The notes below the pieces were generated by a model. That model was not told where the DNA came from. It ran no database searches and saw nothing but the letters and a program-made list of their open reading frames with translations. Positions 1-8,145 of a DNA stretch of 17,220 nucleotides are shown piece by piece. The translations under genes and the position numbers were made by a program. How positions within the stretch are numbered: the first letter of the stretch is position 1; each line of letters opens with the position of its first letter. The DNA lies in assembly GCA_016713325.1 (NCBI GenBank), contig JADJPJ010000068.1, forward strand, positions 1 to 17,220, in the 5' to 3' direction. The stretch is from Candidatus Flexifilum affinis. Its GTDB lineage: Bacteria; Chloroflexota; Anaerolineae; Aggregatilineales; Phototrophicaceae.

Positions 1-1823
1 CTGCGACTCCCAGCGCCAGCGCCTCGTCGAGATAGTCGAGCGGCTGCCGCGATCTTCGGAACTCCACCATCACGGCCAGGTCGCGCAAGATGTAGATCGC
101 CCACACTACCTGATTCGCCTGCCGCGCCAGGCCCAGCGCGGTAATGCAGCGCTTCTTCAGCGGGCCCGCGGCTCAAACCGATTGCCGAATGCGTTTCCGC
201 GCACAAAGTGGACGCCGGCGCGCAGTCCGAGGGGGAATGGCGGGGCTCTCGCGCTCCAGCGCCGACTGCGTGCGAACGAGCACCTCGATGAACGTGCCTT
301 GATAGATCCAGAGCCGGCAAATCCCCCGATGAGCTGGTACTCCTCGTTGACCAGCGCGTCATGCTGATGGGCGAAGTCGAGGGCCGCGCGGATGTTGCCG
401 ACGTCGGCCGCCAGCCGCTGTAATGGGCGACACGTTCCGGGTTTTGCAGGAGCCGGTAGGCGGCATCGGCCATGTGCAGCCAGTAACGCAGGTGCTGCGT
501 TCGGAACCGTCTCCGCTTCGCCGGAAGCGTCCAGTTTCTCCAGGGCAAATTCCCGGATCGTCTCCAGCAGAAAATAGCGCGGCTCTTCGCTGTTTCCGGC
601 GCGCTGCTGCACCAGGCTCTTGCTCATCAGCGACTCCAACGCGTCGAATACATCGCCATCAAGCCCCGGCGCGCAGATGCTTTCCAGCGCTTCAAGCGTC
701 CAACCCTCGCCGGTGAAAACGGCCAGACGGGCAAAAAGCTGCTGCTCCACAGCATCCAGCAGATCATGACTCCAGGCGATCGCCGCGCGCAGGGTCTGGT
801 GGCGGGCCGGCAGATCGCGCGCCCCGCTGGTCAGGGTGGACAGCCGCCGGTCGAGCCGGTTGAGCAGCGCCGCCGGCGGGTAGAGTTTGATCCGGGCTGC
901 CGCCAGCTCGATGGCCAGCGGCAGGCCGTCCAATCGGGCGCAAATGCGCGCAACGGCCGCGGCGTTCTCCGGGGACAGGGTGAAGTCTGGCTGCACCGCC
1001 GATGCGCTGCACGAACAGGTGCACTGCCTCCGAGCCGCCGGTGCTCTCCGGTACGCTTTCCTTCGGCAATTAGAGCGGCGGCACCCCATACTGATGCTCC
1101 CCGTAGAGCCGCAGAGGCTCCCGGCTGGTGGCCAGCACCTTCAGCCCTGGGGCAGCGGCCAGCAAGTCCGACACCAGCGTCGCGGCGGGAGCAGGTGCTC
1201 GAAATTGTCGAGGATCAGCAGCACCGTCCGGCCGCGCAGATGGTTGGCCAGCGTGGTGGCGGCCGGTTCGCTGCCCCGCTCCTTGTGATCGAGGGCTTGC
1301 AGAATGGTCGACGCGACCAGATCGGGATCGTTGAGCGGCGCCAGTGCGACAAAATGGACACCATCCAGAAAACGAGGGAGCAGTGCCGTCCCCGCCTCGA
1401 AACACAGGCGCGTCTTGCCGATGCCCGGCGGGCCGATGAGCGTGAGCAGTCGGACCGCGTTGCTCTGGATCAACTGGTTCACCGCGCGCAGTTCATTCTG
1501 CCGTCCGACCAGTGGCGTGACCATCGTCGGCAGGTTGTTCGGGACGGCCGGCGCCGCCTCCAACCCTTCAGCGGGCGCATCGGCAGGGGCTGTCTGCGCA
1601 CCCAGGGCGGCGACCGCCTCGTCGCGGGAGTGCACGCCGAGCTTGCTGTAGATCTCCTTGACGTACCACTTGACGGTGCCCGGTGAGACGACCAGCCGCT
1701 CGGCGATTTCGCCATTGGTGAGATCCTGGGCCATCAGGCGCAGAATCTCCGCTCGCGGCGCGTCAGGCCGGAGCCTTTTGGCGCAGCGCCTAGACTCGAA
1801 TCGGGTGGGGAGGCGGACGACAT
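1..1823 (-). CDS. LuxR-family NB-ARC/TPR transcriptional regulator, partial, with frameshifts
   Basis: Large ATP-dependent regulator that would sense a ligand or partner through its C-terminal repeats and bind DNA through a LuxR helix-turn-helix. ATG at 1823 follows a GGGGGA ribosome site. Reading across a one-base loss near 1749, the N-terminus gives LTRRER then EILRLMAQDLTNGEIAERL and GTVKWYVKEIYSKLGVHSR, a clear LuxR HTH. An NB-ARC domain follows, with Walker A GPPGIGKT at about 1434-1411 and Walker B VLLILDNFEHLL. Further on, LDGLPLAIELAAARI and LLETIREFALEKLD are typical of this class. The remainder is TPR-like and stays open to base 1, so the C-terminus lies outside the window. Further frame changes are visible near 1190, 1075, 1035, 510, 430, 310 and 170; in the alternative frame the 510-430 stretch reads HLRYWLHMADAAYRLLQNPE. 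The HTH is N-terminal, the reverse of the MalT order. Family call is secure; ligand unknown. Confidence 0.85.
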
Positions 1824-1851
1824 CGGTCCCCCGTTCTTATAGGACTGATCA

Positions 1852-2040
1852 ATGATTGTGATTCAGCATAGCGGTTCTTTTGAAAAGTGGAAAGCGGATC
1901 GGGCTGCGGTGCCCGAACGCCAGCTACGGCAGTGCAAGACGGCCATGCGCATCAGCGTATCGTCGTGGGAGACCACCGACCAGGACCTGGAGCACCGCCT
2001 CGCCGCGATGGTGCGGATTGCAGGAGAAGTCTCTCGCTAC
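1852..2040 (+). pseudogene. Possible C-terminal remnant of a PLP-dependent (group II) decarboxylase
   Basis: The stretch encoding KTAMRISVSSWETTDQDLEH and then RLAAMVRIAGEV (about 1948-2033) resembles the very end of pyridoxal-phosphate decarboxylases of the aromatic-amino-acid decarboxylase type, where an AMRISVSxWxTTxxD segment precedes a final amphipathic helix. Nothing upstream codes for the large PLP domain: the divergent LuxR regulator starts only 29 bases away. The reading frame stays open to 2172, but the sequence after about 2040 no longer looks family-like and overlaps the HNH gene on the other strand. I read it as a truncated leftover of a gene removed by deletion or rearrangement. 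Recognition is from motif memory over a short stretch, so a chance ORF is possible. Confidence 0.35.
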
Positions 2041-2073
2041 CCCTGCTCCCACGCAAGACTGCGCGGGAGGATG

Positions 2074-2484
2074 CTACGGTGGGTAGTTACCGGTAGCAAT
2101 CAGAGCGCGGCGTGCACGAAGACGAATCTCATCGTTGAGTTTCAACACAAAAACGGTCACGCGTCCGCTTGAGGTCAGAGAAACGATCAGTGGGCCATCC
2201 AAGCGGAAATGATCGTCCCAGCGCTGCCGGCGAGGGTTGAATAGCAGCGAAATTTCCTCGGTTTCAGGATCAAAAGAGGCAAAGTCGCTCCCCTTGTGGC
2301 GATTGCAGTCTAGGCAGGCCAAGCAGAGATTTTCGAGCGTGGTTTCGCCACGGTGCTTCTCCGGGATAATGTGATCGACTTCGTGAGCGTACAGGCTGTC
2401 GTCCTGGTGGATCAAGCAGTACTCACAGCGTCCTCCAGCGCGCTGTCTCACCTGCTGACGAAGCAACTCGGGAATGTAGCTCAT
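2074..2484 (-). CDS. HNH endonuclease
   Basis: A 136-aa protein with a complete zinc-bound HNH nuclease core. CEYC (C20, C23) and CLDC (C57, C60) form the zinc knuckles. EVDHIIPEKHRGETTLENL supplies the metal-binding and catalytic Asp37-His38 and the Asn52 of the motif, and CNRHKG closes it. HNH proteins of this size cut or nick DNA, and occur as solitary nucleases, restriction components or parts of mobile and toxin-like cassettes. The ATG at 2484 overlaps the stop of the preceding small gene in an ATGA arrangement, so the two are translationally coupled. The roughly 70 residues after the core (WDDHFRLDG and onward) look like a small beta-rich extension. Nuclease activity is well supported by motif; the biological target is unknown. 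Confidence 0.88.
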   Translation of the reverse strand: MSYIPELLRQQVRQRAGGRCEYCLIHQDDSLYAHEVDHIIPEKHRGETTLENLCLACLDCNRHKGSDFASFDPETEEISLLFNPRRQRWDDHFRLDGPLIVSLTSSGRVTVFVLKLNDEIRLRARRALIATGNYPP

Positions 2485-2750
2485 TCCGTTTGGATCTTCT
2501 GGCGTGCCCGTGCCTTGAGCAGCAGGACGAAATGGTTGATCTGACTGGCCTCTTCCAGTTCCGCCCGCTCTGCCGTGCTTAATGTCCCTGCCCGATTTGC
2601 CTCCAGCAGTTGACGCAGGCGCTCCTGTGCCGTATCGGAGGCATGGAAAGCCACCACCTGCTGCGGGGTTGGCGATGAGAGCAGAAACGTGATGACCTCA
2701 TTCTGAATGCTGGAAGGCGGCGCGTAGTCCATCATGACCCGGATCTCCAA
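2481..2750 (-). CDS. Conserved hypothetical protein coupled to HNH nuclease
   Basis: An 89-aa acidic, mostly helical protein with no catalytic motif that I recognise. It carries SPTPQQVVAFHASDTAQERL then RQLLEANRAGTLSTAERAEL, a pattern I recall from small proteins encoded directly upstream of HNH nucleases in cyanobacteria and Chloroflexota. The first start is a TTG at 2750 with AGGAGAG about nine bases upstream. An ATG at 2735, preceded by GGAG, would give a product five residues shorter and is equally acceptable. The stop overlaps the HNH start by four bases (ATGA), so the two proteins are made together, probably in similar amounts. That arrangement would suit an inhibitor, a partner subunit or a specificity factor for the nuclease. 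No function is assigned. Confidence 0.75.
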   Translation of the reverse strand: MEIRVMMDYAPPSSIQNEVITFLLSSPTPQQVVAFHASDTAQERLRQLLEANRAGTLSTAERAELEEASQINHFVLLLKARARQKIQTE

Positions 2751-2767
2751 CTAAGCTCTCTCCTATT

Positions 2768-4069
2768 TTACTCTTGTTTCAACGTCCGCCCCACGACCCC
2801 CGCCCAGGCAAGCAGTCGCTCGTCGTCGCCGTAGGCCCCGGCCATCTGCAAGCCGAGCGGCAGGCCGTCGGCGCTTCTCCCGGCCGGCATGGTGACAGCC
2901 GGCAGGCCGATGAACGTCCACAGCAGGTTCATCCACGGCGCGCCGGTCGATTCCAAACCGTGCGGCGCTGGTCCGGCCGCCGCCGGGCTGATCCACACGT
3001 CGATCCCCGCCTCACGCATGGCATCTTCCACCCGGCGGCGCACGTTCATCTGCGCGGCGCGAGCCTCGGCGGCGATCTCGGCACTCACCGACTGCCCGGT
3101 CTGGATCAGCCCGGCGGTGCGCGGACGGTACTGCTCCGAGTAGGCGGCAAACCACCCGGCGTGGACCTGCGCCGCTTCGTAGGCCATCAGCTTGCGGCAC
3201 TGGTCGCCGATCGTCTCGATGTCGTCCAGCATGTCAAGCCGCTGCACGGAGAACCCGGCCTGCTCCAGTCGCGCGACCCACCCGTCGAAGGCGGCGATCA
3301 TCTCGTCCGACGCCTGCGCCAGATACGCCCCGGTCAGCACGCCCAGCCGCGGCCGCTCCACCTCCCCGGCCGGCCTCCAGTCGGCGCACAGCAGCGACGC
3401 CGCCAGGGCCATGCCGTCGATATCCTGCGTGAACAGCCCCACGTGATCGAGCGCCTTCGACACCGGCAGCACGCCCTCCGTCGAGAGGCGGCCATAGCTC
3501 GGTTTGTAGCCGACGATGCCGCAGTACGACGCCGGCCGCACGATCGAGCCGATGGTCTGCGTGCCCAGAGCCAGCGGGACCAACCCCGCCGCCACGCCTG
3601 CCGCCGATCCGCTGCTGGACCCGCCCGGCGTGTGCGCCAGGTTGTGCGGGTTGCGCGTCGGCCCCGGCTCGAAGTAGGCGAACTCGGCCGTCACCGTCTT
3701 GCCCAGCACCAGCGCGCCGAGCCGCTTCAGTTGCGTCACCACCGCCGCTTCCGCGCCTTCGAACAGGGTCGGGGACAGCGTCGAGCCGGCGCGCGTCTCG
3801 AAGCCGTCGACCCGGAAGATGTCCTTCACGCCGATCAGCGCGCCGTACAGCGGCGGACGTGCCGCCGGGTCGGGGAACCCCGCGGCCAGCGCTGCCGCCT
3901 CCCGCCGCAAGCGCTCGCGCCGCCCCGGCTCCGGCAGGAAGGCCTGCACTTCGGCATCGACCTGCTCCAACCGGTCCACGGCTGATTCAACGTAAGCCAG
4001 CAGATCGAGCGCGCCACTGCGCAGGGCGGCGACGGTTTCGCTCAACGGGGCAGACTGGATCAGCGACAT
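2768..4069 (-). CDS. Amidase signature family hydrolase (GatA/amidase-like)
   Basis: A 433-aa cytoplasmic serine amidohydrolase of the amidase signature family, which hydrolyses carboxamides to acid and ammonia. The Ser-cisSer-Lys triad is complete: Lys82 in GALIGVKD, cis-Ser151 in GGSSSGSAAG, and nucleophile Ser175 in GTQTIGSIVRPASYCG. The last motif replaces the more common DTGGSIR pattern, which suggests a branch distinct from GatA proper. Length is at the short end of the family. There is no signal peptide. ATG at 4069 follows an AAGGAG ribosome site. It lies 17 bases upstream of the TTG-started small gene, on the same strand, so read-through into the HNH cassette is possible, though the products have no obvious shared role. 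No gatB or gatC is adjacent, so a stand-alone amidase is more likely than the tRNA amidotransferase. Substrate unknown. Confidence 0.9.
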   Translation of the reverse strand: MSLIQSAPLSETVAALRSGALDLLAYVESAVDRLEQVDAEVQAFLPEPGRRERLRREAAALAAGFPDPAARPPLYGALIGVKDIFRVDGFETRAGSTLSPTLFEGAEAAVVTQLKRLGALVLGKTVTAEFAYFEPGPTRNPHNLAHTPGGSSSGSAAGVAAGLVPLALGTQTIGSIVRPASYCGIVGYKPSYGRLSTEGVLPVSKALDHVGLFTQDIDGMALAASLLCADWRPAGEVERPRLGVLTGAYLAQASDEMIAAFDGWVARLEQAGFSVQRLDMLDDIETIGDQCRKLMAYEAAQVHAGWFAAYSEQYRPRTAGLIQTGQSVSAEIAAEARAAQMNVRRRVEDAMREAGIDVWISPAAAGPAPHGLESTGAPWMNLLWTFIGLPAVTMPAGRSADGLPLGLQMAGAYGDDERLLAWAGVVGRTLKQE

Positions 4070-4190
4070 GAGGGGACTCCTTCAATCATTGGCATAACAT
4101 CGACATGATGATAGCGAATGACCGGCAGATCGGCAGGCGGATCGGCGGCGGGATCCATGTGCCCGCCCAACGAGCCCACCGCAAGGTGCT

Positions 4191-5213
4191 TTACCCCGTC
4201 CCCGGCGGCAGCGCCTCGATGGCCAGGAAAGCCCGATCGACCACCGCGCCGGGCTCGAACTGGCTGCGGAACTGCTCCAGTCCATTCCGCCGGTCCGAGC
4301 TCTCGCCCTCCGTGAACAGGATTTGCAGGCAGTATTCATAGACATCCTGCACGATCCGCTCGCAGCGGTAGTAGGCCAACGCGGCAGCATCGACCTCAGC
4401 CGGGCCATACCCCTGGAGGAAAAAGGCGGCCTGCTCGGCGGGACTGAACTGCGCGCTGCCGAAGCCGATCCCGGCGAACATCAGATCGCGCTCCTTGGGG
4501 GCCAGGATCATTGTGTCCCAGTCGACCACGTAAAGATCGCCCGCCGGGGTGATGTGCACGTTGCCGGCATGAATGTCGGCATGGCAGACGACAAACGGCA
4601 GATCTCGAGTTTGCAGCACCTCGGCCAATCGCTCGGCATGGTCGACCAACACACCGATCTCCTGCCCTTCTCCTGCAAAAGCGCGGCCAGTGCCGCCGCC
4701 ACCGGGTCGTCAAACTTTGTCAGGCGTGCCAGCCCACAAAACTCGCGGACCCGCTCCCGCCAGTAGGGCGAAAACGTCTCCTGCGGGATGCGCTCCAGGA
4801 CAGGGGCTGGCATGGGGATGCTGTGAATCTGCCGGAGCACCCGCCCCACCTCGGCCCACTGCTCAGCCGACAAATCGCACTCGAAGCCATCGCTCCCTTC
4901 GACAAAGGGGTACAGCAGCAGGTGAAAGTCCGCCAGCGCCGTCGCCAGGAGCCCATGTCGGCTGACGATCGGCGCGATCACCTGCGCCACGCCGGAATCG
5001 TGCAGCAGCTTCGGCACCAGCAGGGTGATGTCGTCGAAGTCACCCCAGCGCAGCTTGACAAAGTAGGCCGTCTGTCCCTCGGTCGCGCGGTACACGGCCG
5101 TGTTGCGGTCGGCGCCCAGCGGCAGAAAGTCGAGGCCATCGACATCCAAGCGCGTAGTGGTCTTTCAGGCAGGCGATGAGTTTCTCGTCGGACAAATCCG
5201 GTTTTTCGAGCAT
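4191..5213 (-). CDS. APH(9)-like aminoglycoside/spectinomycin phosphotransferase, frameshifted
   Basis: Antibiotic-kinase fold enzyme that would transfer phosphate from ATP (or GTP) to a small-molecule hydroxyl. ATG at 5213 opens MLEKPDLSDEKLIACLKDHY; a frame change near 5150 leads into GLDFLPLGADRNTAVYRA and YFVKLRWGDFDDI, the N-lobe with its ATP-binding lysine. A second change near 4665 leads into the C-lobe, with the Brenner motif HADIHAGN (about 4583-4560) and the metal-binding VVDWD (about 4526-4515), followed by LAPKERDLMF. From memory the whole protein tracks APH(9)-Ia, including LLHDSG, LRQIH, YRCERIVQD and the ILAPKERDLM block, and its length of about 340 residues matches. A GAGGG ribosome site precedes the start. 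The frameshifts may be sequencing errors. Spectinomycin kinase activity is inferred; other hydroxylated substrates are possible. Confidence 0.85.
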
Positions 5214-5245
5214 GGCACATGGCCCTCAAAGCGCTAATCCACGCT

Positions 5246-5253
5246 ACTATACT
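5246..5253. promoter_or_regulatory. Overlapping divergent -10 elements of kinase and nucleotidyltransferase genes
   Basis: The sequence ACTATACT contains TATAGT on the minus strand (5251-5246), 32 bases before the kinase ATG at 5213. It also contains TATACT on the plus strand (5248-5253), 47 bases before the nucleotidyltransferase ATG at 5301. Both match the -10 consensus at five of six positions. No good -35 is seen at 16-18 bases in either direction, so the assignment is tentative. If correct, polymerase could serve only one gene at a time. Confidence 0.3.
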
Positions 5254-5300
5254 GCTTCATGGACACCTCGGGTACGCTGCAGAGAGGGGCCTGCGCCGTC

Positions 5301-6059
5301 ATGCATCCATCCGTACAGCCACTGCTGGATCGTATCGTTGCGGGATTCCGCACCGTTCTCGGCGAAAACCTGGTCGGCATCTACCTGCACGGATCGCTGG
5401 CCCTGGGCGGCTTCAATCCGGTCACCAGCGACGTCGATTTTATGGTCGTAGTCTGGAAGCCGCTGGACGACTCGACACGGCAGGCCATCGTCGCGCTCAC
5501 GCTGGAGCTCGCGGAAGACGCGCCCGCCAAGGGGCTGGAGTTCAGCATCGTGCTGCTGCGCGATACGCAGGACTTCGTCCATCCGGCGCCCTTCGAGTTC
5601 CACTACTCGCGCGACTGGCACCAGACGTATGTCGAGCACGGCGCCGCGCCATCCACCGCCTCCGTCGATCCCGACCTGGCGGCGCACTTCACGATCACCC
5701 GCCGGCGCGGCATCGTCCTCTACGGCCCACCCATCGACACCGTCTTCGGTCATGTGCCGGAGGCCGATTATCGAGATTCGATTGTCCGGGATGCCCAACA
5801 GATCCTGGACGACATCGCGACGAACCCGGTCTACAGCATCCTCAACCTGTGCCGCGTGCTGGCTTATGTGCGCGAGGGGCGCGTCACGTCCAAGCTGGAG
5901 GGCGGGCAGTGGGGCATGGAGCATCTGGACGCGACATTCAGGCCGCTGATCGCCCAGGCACTGGAGGTCTACCAGGCGGATCAGGTCCTGCATCCCGCCT
6001 GGGATGAGGACACCCTGCGGCGCTTCGGCGAGGCTGCGCGGGCGCTGCTGCAGAGCTGA
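5301..6059 (+). CDS. Aminoglycoside nucleotidyltransferase, AadA/ANT-like
   Basis: A 252-aa nucleotidyltransferase-fold enzyme that would adenylylate an aminoglycoside or aminocyclitol hydroxyl. The active site GIYLHGSLALGGFNPVTSDV with DFMVV has the Gly-Ser pair and the Asp-x-Asp metal ligands (Asp44 and Asp46 from this start). The C-terminal half has the AadA/DUF4111-type helical domain: LYGPPIDTVFGHVP, NPVYSILNLCRVLAYVREG and TSKLEGGQWGMEHL, the last resembling the conserved SKxxxxxW block of AadA. Start chosen at 5301 (MHPSVQPLLDRI), preceded by AGAGGGG. The upstream in-frame ATG at 5259 lies right behind a likely -10 box and adds a 14-residue tail untypical of the family. It is divergent from the APH(9)-like kinase with an 87-base gap. 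The frame is intact. Spectinomycin/streptomycin resistance is inferred by homology. Confidence 0.85.
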   Translation: MHPSVQPLLDRIVAGFRTVLGENLVGIYLHGSLALGGFNPVTSDVDFMVVVWKPLDDSTRQAIVALTLELAEDAPAKGLEFSIVLLRDTQDFVHPAPFEFHYSRDWHQTYVEHGAAPSTASVDPDLAAHFTITRRRGIVLYGPPIDTVFGHVPEADYRDSIVRDAQQILDDIATNPVYSILNLCRVLAYVREGRVTSKLEGGQWGMEHLDATFRPLIAQALEVYQADQVLHPAWDEDTLRRFGEAARALLQS

Positions 6060-6267
6060 GGCGCACGCCTCTGGACACGGCGCAGCTTTCTCGCTAGAGT
6101 CGTGATCAGCCGTTCGATCAGCAAAGGGCGCCTGTGTTCCTCTGTGGGTGACAACCGGGTCAAGGCCTGGAACAACCGAATGCTTCCAGGAATGTGAGAA
6201 CGTGCAGCCGCGCGCTTCTCTGGTTTTTGCTGTGCCCTGTACCTGCCTGCATCTGAAGGAACACATC

Positions 6268-6817
6268 ATGTTCAAGCCCATTTTCGCCGGCGATCTCGTC
6301 CGCCTCGCGCCCCCCTGTGCCGGAAGATCAGCCGCTGTTCGCCGCCTGGACTCACGACGACGAGTACATGCGCCTGCTCGACGACGATCCGGTCCGGCCC
6401 CACCCCCTCAGCGCCTACGCCTCCTTTGGCGAGCCGCCCAAGCCCGATGACACCTACTTTCACCTGCGTACGATATCCGACGATCGCTGTATCGGCTTCG
6501 TCGTGCTCTTCAACCTGAAGTGGCGCAACCAGACCGCCGAGCTGGCCATCGGCATCGGTGACCGGGACTATCGCGGCCGCGGCTACGGGGGCGACGCGCT
6601 ACGCCTCATCCTCCGCTACGCCTTCTCCGAACTGGCGCTGCGCCGCGTCAGCCTGACCGTGATGGACTACAACACCGCCGCCATCAAGGCTTACGAACGG
6701 GCCGGTTTCCAGCGGGAAGGGGCCTACCGGCAGGCGGTCGTGCGTGAAGGCCGCGCCTATGACCTGCTGCTCTACGGCATCCTGCGCGACGAGTGGTCGG
6801 CCGCACACAGCGATTAG
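6268..6817 (+). CDS. GNAT family N-acetyltransferase (RimJ/RimL type), frameshifted near start
   Basis: Acetyl-CoA-dependent N-acetyltransferase of about 183 residues. ATG at 6268 with AAGGA at 6256-6260 opens MFKPIFAGDLVRLAPP. A run of six C at 6310-6315 then shifts the frame and the protein continues VPEDQPLFAAWTHDDEYMRL. The acetyl-CoA pyrophosphate loop is DRDYRGRGYGGDALRLILRY, followed by the usual FSELALRRVSLTVMDYNTAA and IKAYERAGFQREG of RimJ/RimL-like enzymes. These acetylate protein N-termini, amino sugars, spermidine or antibiotics; the target cannot be read from sequence. The homopolymer at the break argues for a sequencing error. It sits just downstream of two antibiotic-modifying-type genes, which may or may not be functionally meaningful. 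Confidence 0.85.
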
Positions 6818-6952
6818 GCGGCTCACCCTTGCGCTGATAGGGTCGCCTTCTGCGCCGATGGACGCGAAATCCTCGTTGAAAGAGGGGCCATCTATCTACA
6901 TCCTGGGATCGCAGACTGAAATCCTCCATTTCTTACAACTTGCACAGGCTTC

Positions 6953-6981
6953 TTGACACGTTTGCGCAGGCGTGGTAGCTT
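6953..6981 (+). promoter_or_regulatory. Probable promoter of the lacI-ABC-ADPRH operon
   Basis: A perfect TTGACA -35 box lies at 6953-6958. At 17 bases spacing the -10 position is TAGCTT (6976-6981), a weak match. The tandem operator starts at 6979, so a bound repressor would cover the -10 and the start point. The weak -10 makes the exact start uncertain. Confidence 0.5.
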
Positions 6982-7004
6982 ATACGTATCACTTATACGT
7001 ATAA
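6979..7004. promoter_or_regulatory. Tandem palindromic operator, presumably for the LacI-family regulator
   Basis: CTTATACGTAT occurs twice in direct repeat, at 6979-6989 and 6992-7002, a 13-base period. Each copy contains the perfect palindrome ATACGTAT with a central CG. The second extends to the 12-base perfect palindrome TTATACGTATAA (6993-7004). A central CpG inside a short AT-rich palindrome is the known form of LacI-family operators. The location, just behind a TTGACA box and 43 bases before the LacI gene, indicates autoregulation and control of the whole downstream operon. Confidence 0.75.
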
Positions 7005-7046
7005 ACGCTTCACGTTCGATTGTTCATTGTAAAGAAGCTCGCGATC

Positions 7047-8059
7047 GTGCAGAAAAAGCGATCCACCCAGGCCGATGTTGCGAAACGCGCTGATGTCTCT
7101 CAGGCCATGGTCTCTTACGTCATCAACAACACAATTCCGTTTCCATCCCCGAAGAGACTCGCCAGCGTATTCTTCAGGCCATGACAGAACTGGGTTACGT
7201 GCCCAACGTCACGCGCGCCGCCTGCGTTCCAGCAAGACCTACACCATCGCCGGCATCATTCCCGATATCACCAACCCCTTCTATCCGGCCTTCGAGCGCG
7301 GCATCCAGGACAGCGTCAACCAGCACGGCTACGATCTCGCCGCGTATAACACTGACGGCACCGCCGAACGCGAACGCAAATGCATGGAGTCCCTGCCCAG
7401 GGCCGCGTGGATGGCATCATCGGCGTCTTCTTTCACCTGCGCGCAGCCGACCTTCAAGCCTTCGTCGAACAGCAGATTCACATTGTCCGCCTGGAGGGCA
7501 TGCCCAAGCCTCCCGGCGAAATCCCGATCGACAACATCTTCATCGACAACATCGCGGCCAGCCAGATGGCAGTCGAATACCCTGATCGGCCAGGGGCACC
7601 GGCGCATCGCCATGCTGGAGCAGCCACGAAGGCCCCGCGCGCTTCCGCGAGATCGGCTACCGCGAGGCGCTGAAGACGCACCACATCCCCCTTGATTGCG
7701 CGACAATCCACTTCGCCGCCTATACCGAAGATGGCGGCTACGAGGCGATGAATGTCCTCCTGAGAGATGACGAGCGGCCCTCGGCGGTGTTCGCCGCCAA
7801 CGATGTCATGGCCATGGGGGCGATGCTTGCCATTCGCGAAGCTGGGATGTCGATTCCCGACGACATCGCGGTGATGGGCTTTGACGACATCCCCGCCGCT
7901 CGATTGGTTTTTCCCGCTCTGACGACGGTTGCCCAGTTTCAACGCCAGCTTGGGCAGCGCGCAGCCGAGATGTTGTTTGAGCGCTTGGATGGCAGTGCAC
8001 CCAGGACGGGCAGAAGCCAGCAGATGCCCTACCAACTGATGGTTCGACAGTCCGCCTAG
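7047..8059 (+). CDS. LacI-family transcriptional repressor, frameshifted
   Basis: Sugar-responsive DNA-binding repressor of about 337 residues. GTG at 7047, preceded by AAAGAAG, opens [20 protein letters not shown] then VSYVINN, the LacI HTH. The next pieces are [20 protein letters not shown] then VPN (hinge side), [83 protein letters not shown] and [20 protein letters not shown], then [20 protein letters not shown]. This is the full order of a LacI/PBP1-type ligand domain. Frame changes near 7130, 7218, 7395, 7575 and 7620 break it into pieces. The C-terminal 100 residues are intact. It is the first gene of the operon and sits behind the tandem operator. The inducer is presumably the sugar handled by the transporter downstream. 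The clean domain order favours sequencing error over decay. Confidence 0.88.
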
Positions 8060-8145
8060 GGAGAGAGGAGTGAACGGTACGCAGAATCAGGGCAAAGCTT
8101 TTTCATGATGAGTTGTGTCCCTTTGCGAAAGAGGAGCAGGTAAAA

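Noticed and set aside
4082..4190. Small gene between the kinase and the amidase
   Set aside because: Short frames here carry low-complexity, arginine-rich translations without ribosome sites; it is probably the 3' end region of the kinase transcript.
6060..6267. Gene or RNA in the gap before the first acetyltransferase
   Set aside because: No frame with coding character, no tRNA-like cloverleaf and no strong hairpin was seen; it probably holds only the leader and promoter of the acetyltransferase, with no clear -35/-10.
6979..7004. Tandem CTTATACGTAT repeat as a terminator or start of a repeat array
   Set aside because: There are only two copies, with no stable GC stem and no U-tract, and the position behind a -35 box fits an operator better.
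8060..8145. Separate promoter or terminator between the repressor and binding-protein genes
   Set aside because: AAAGCTTTTT near 8096 is too weak a stem for a terminator, and no -35/-10 pair is convincing. The genes are best read as co-transcribed.
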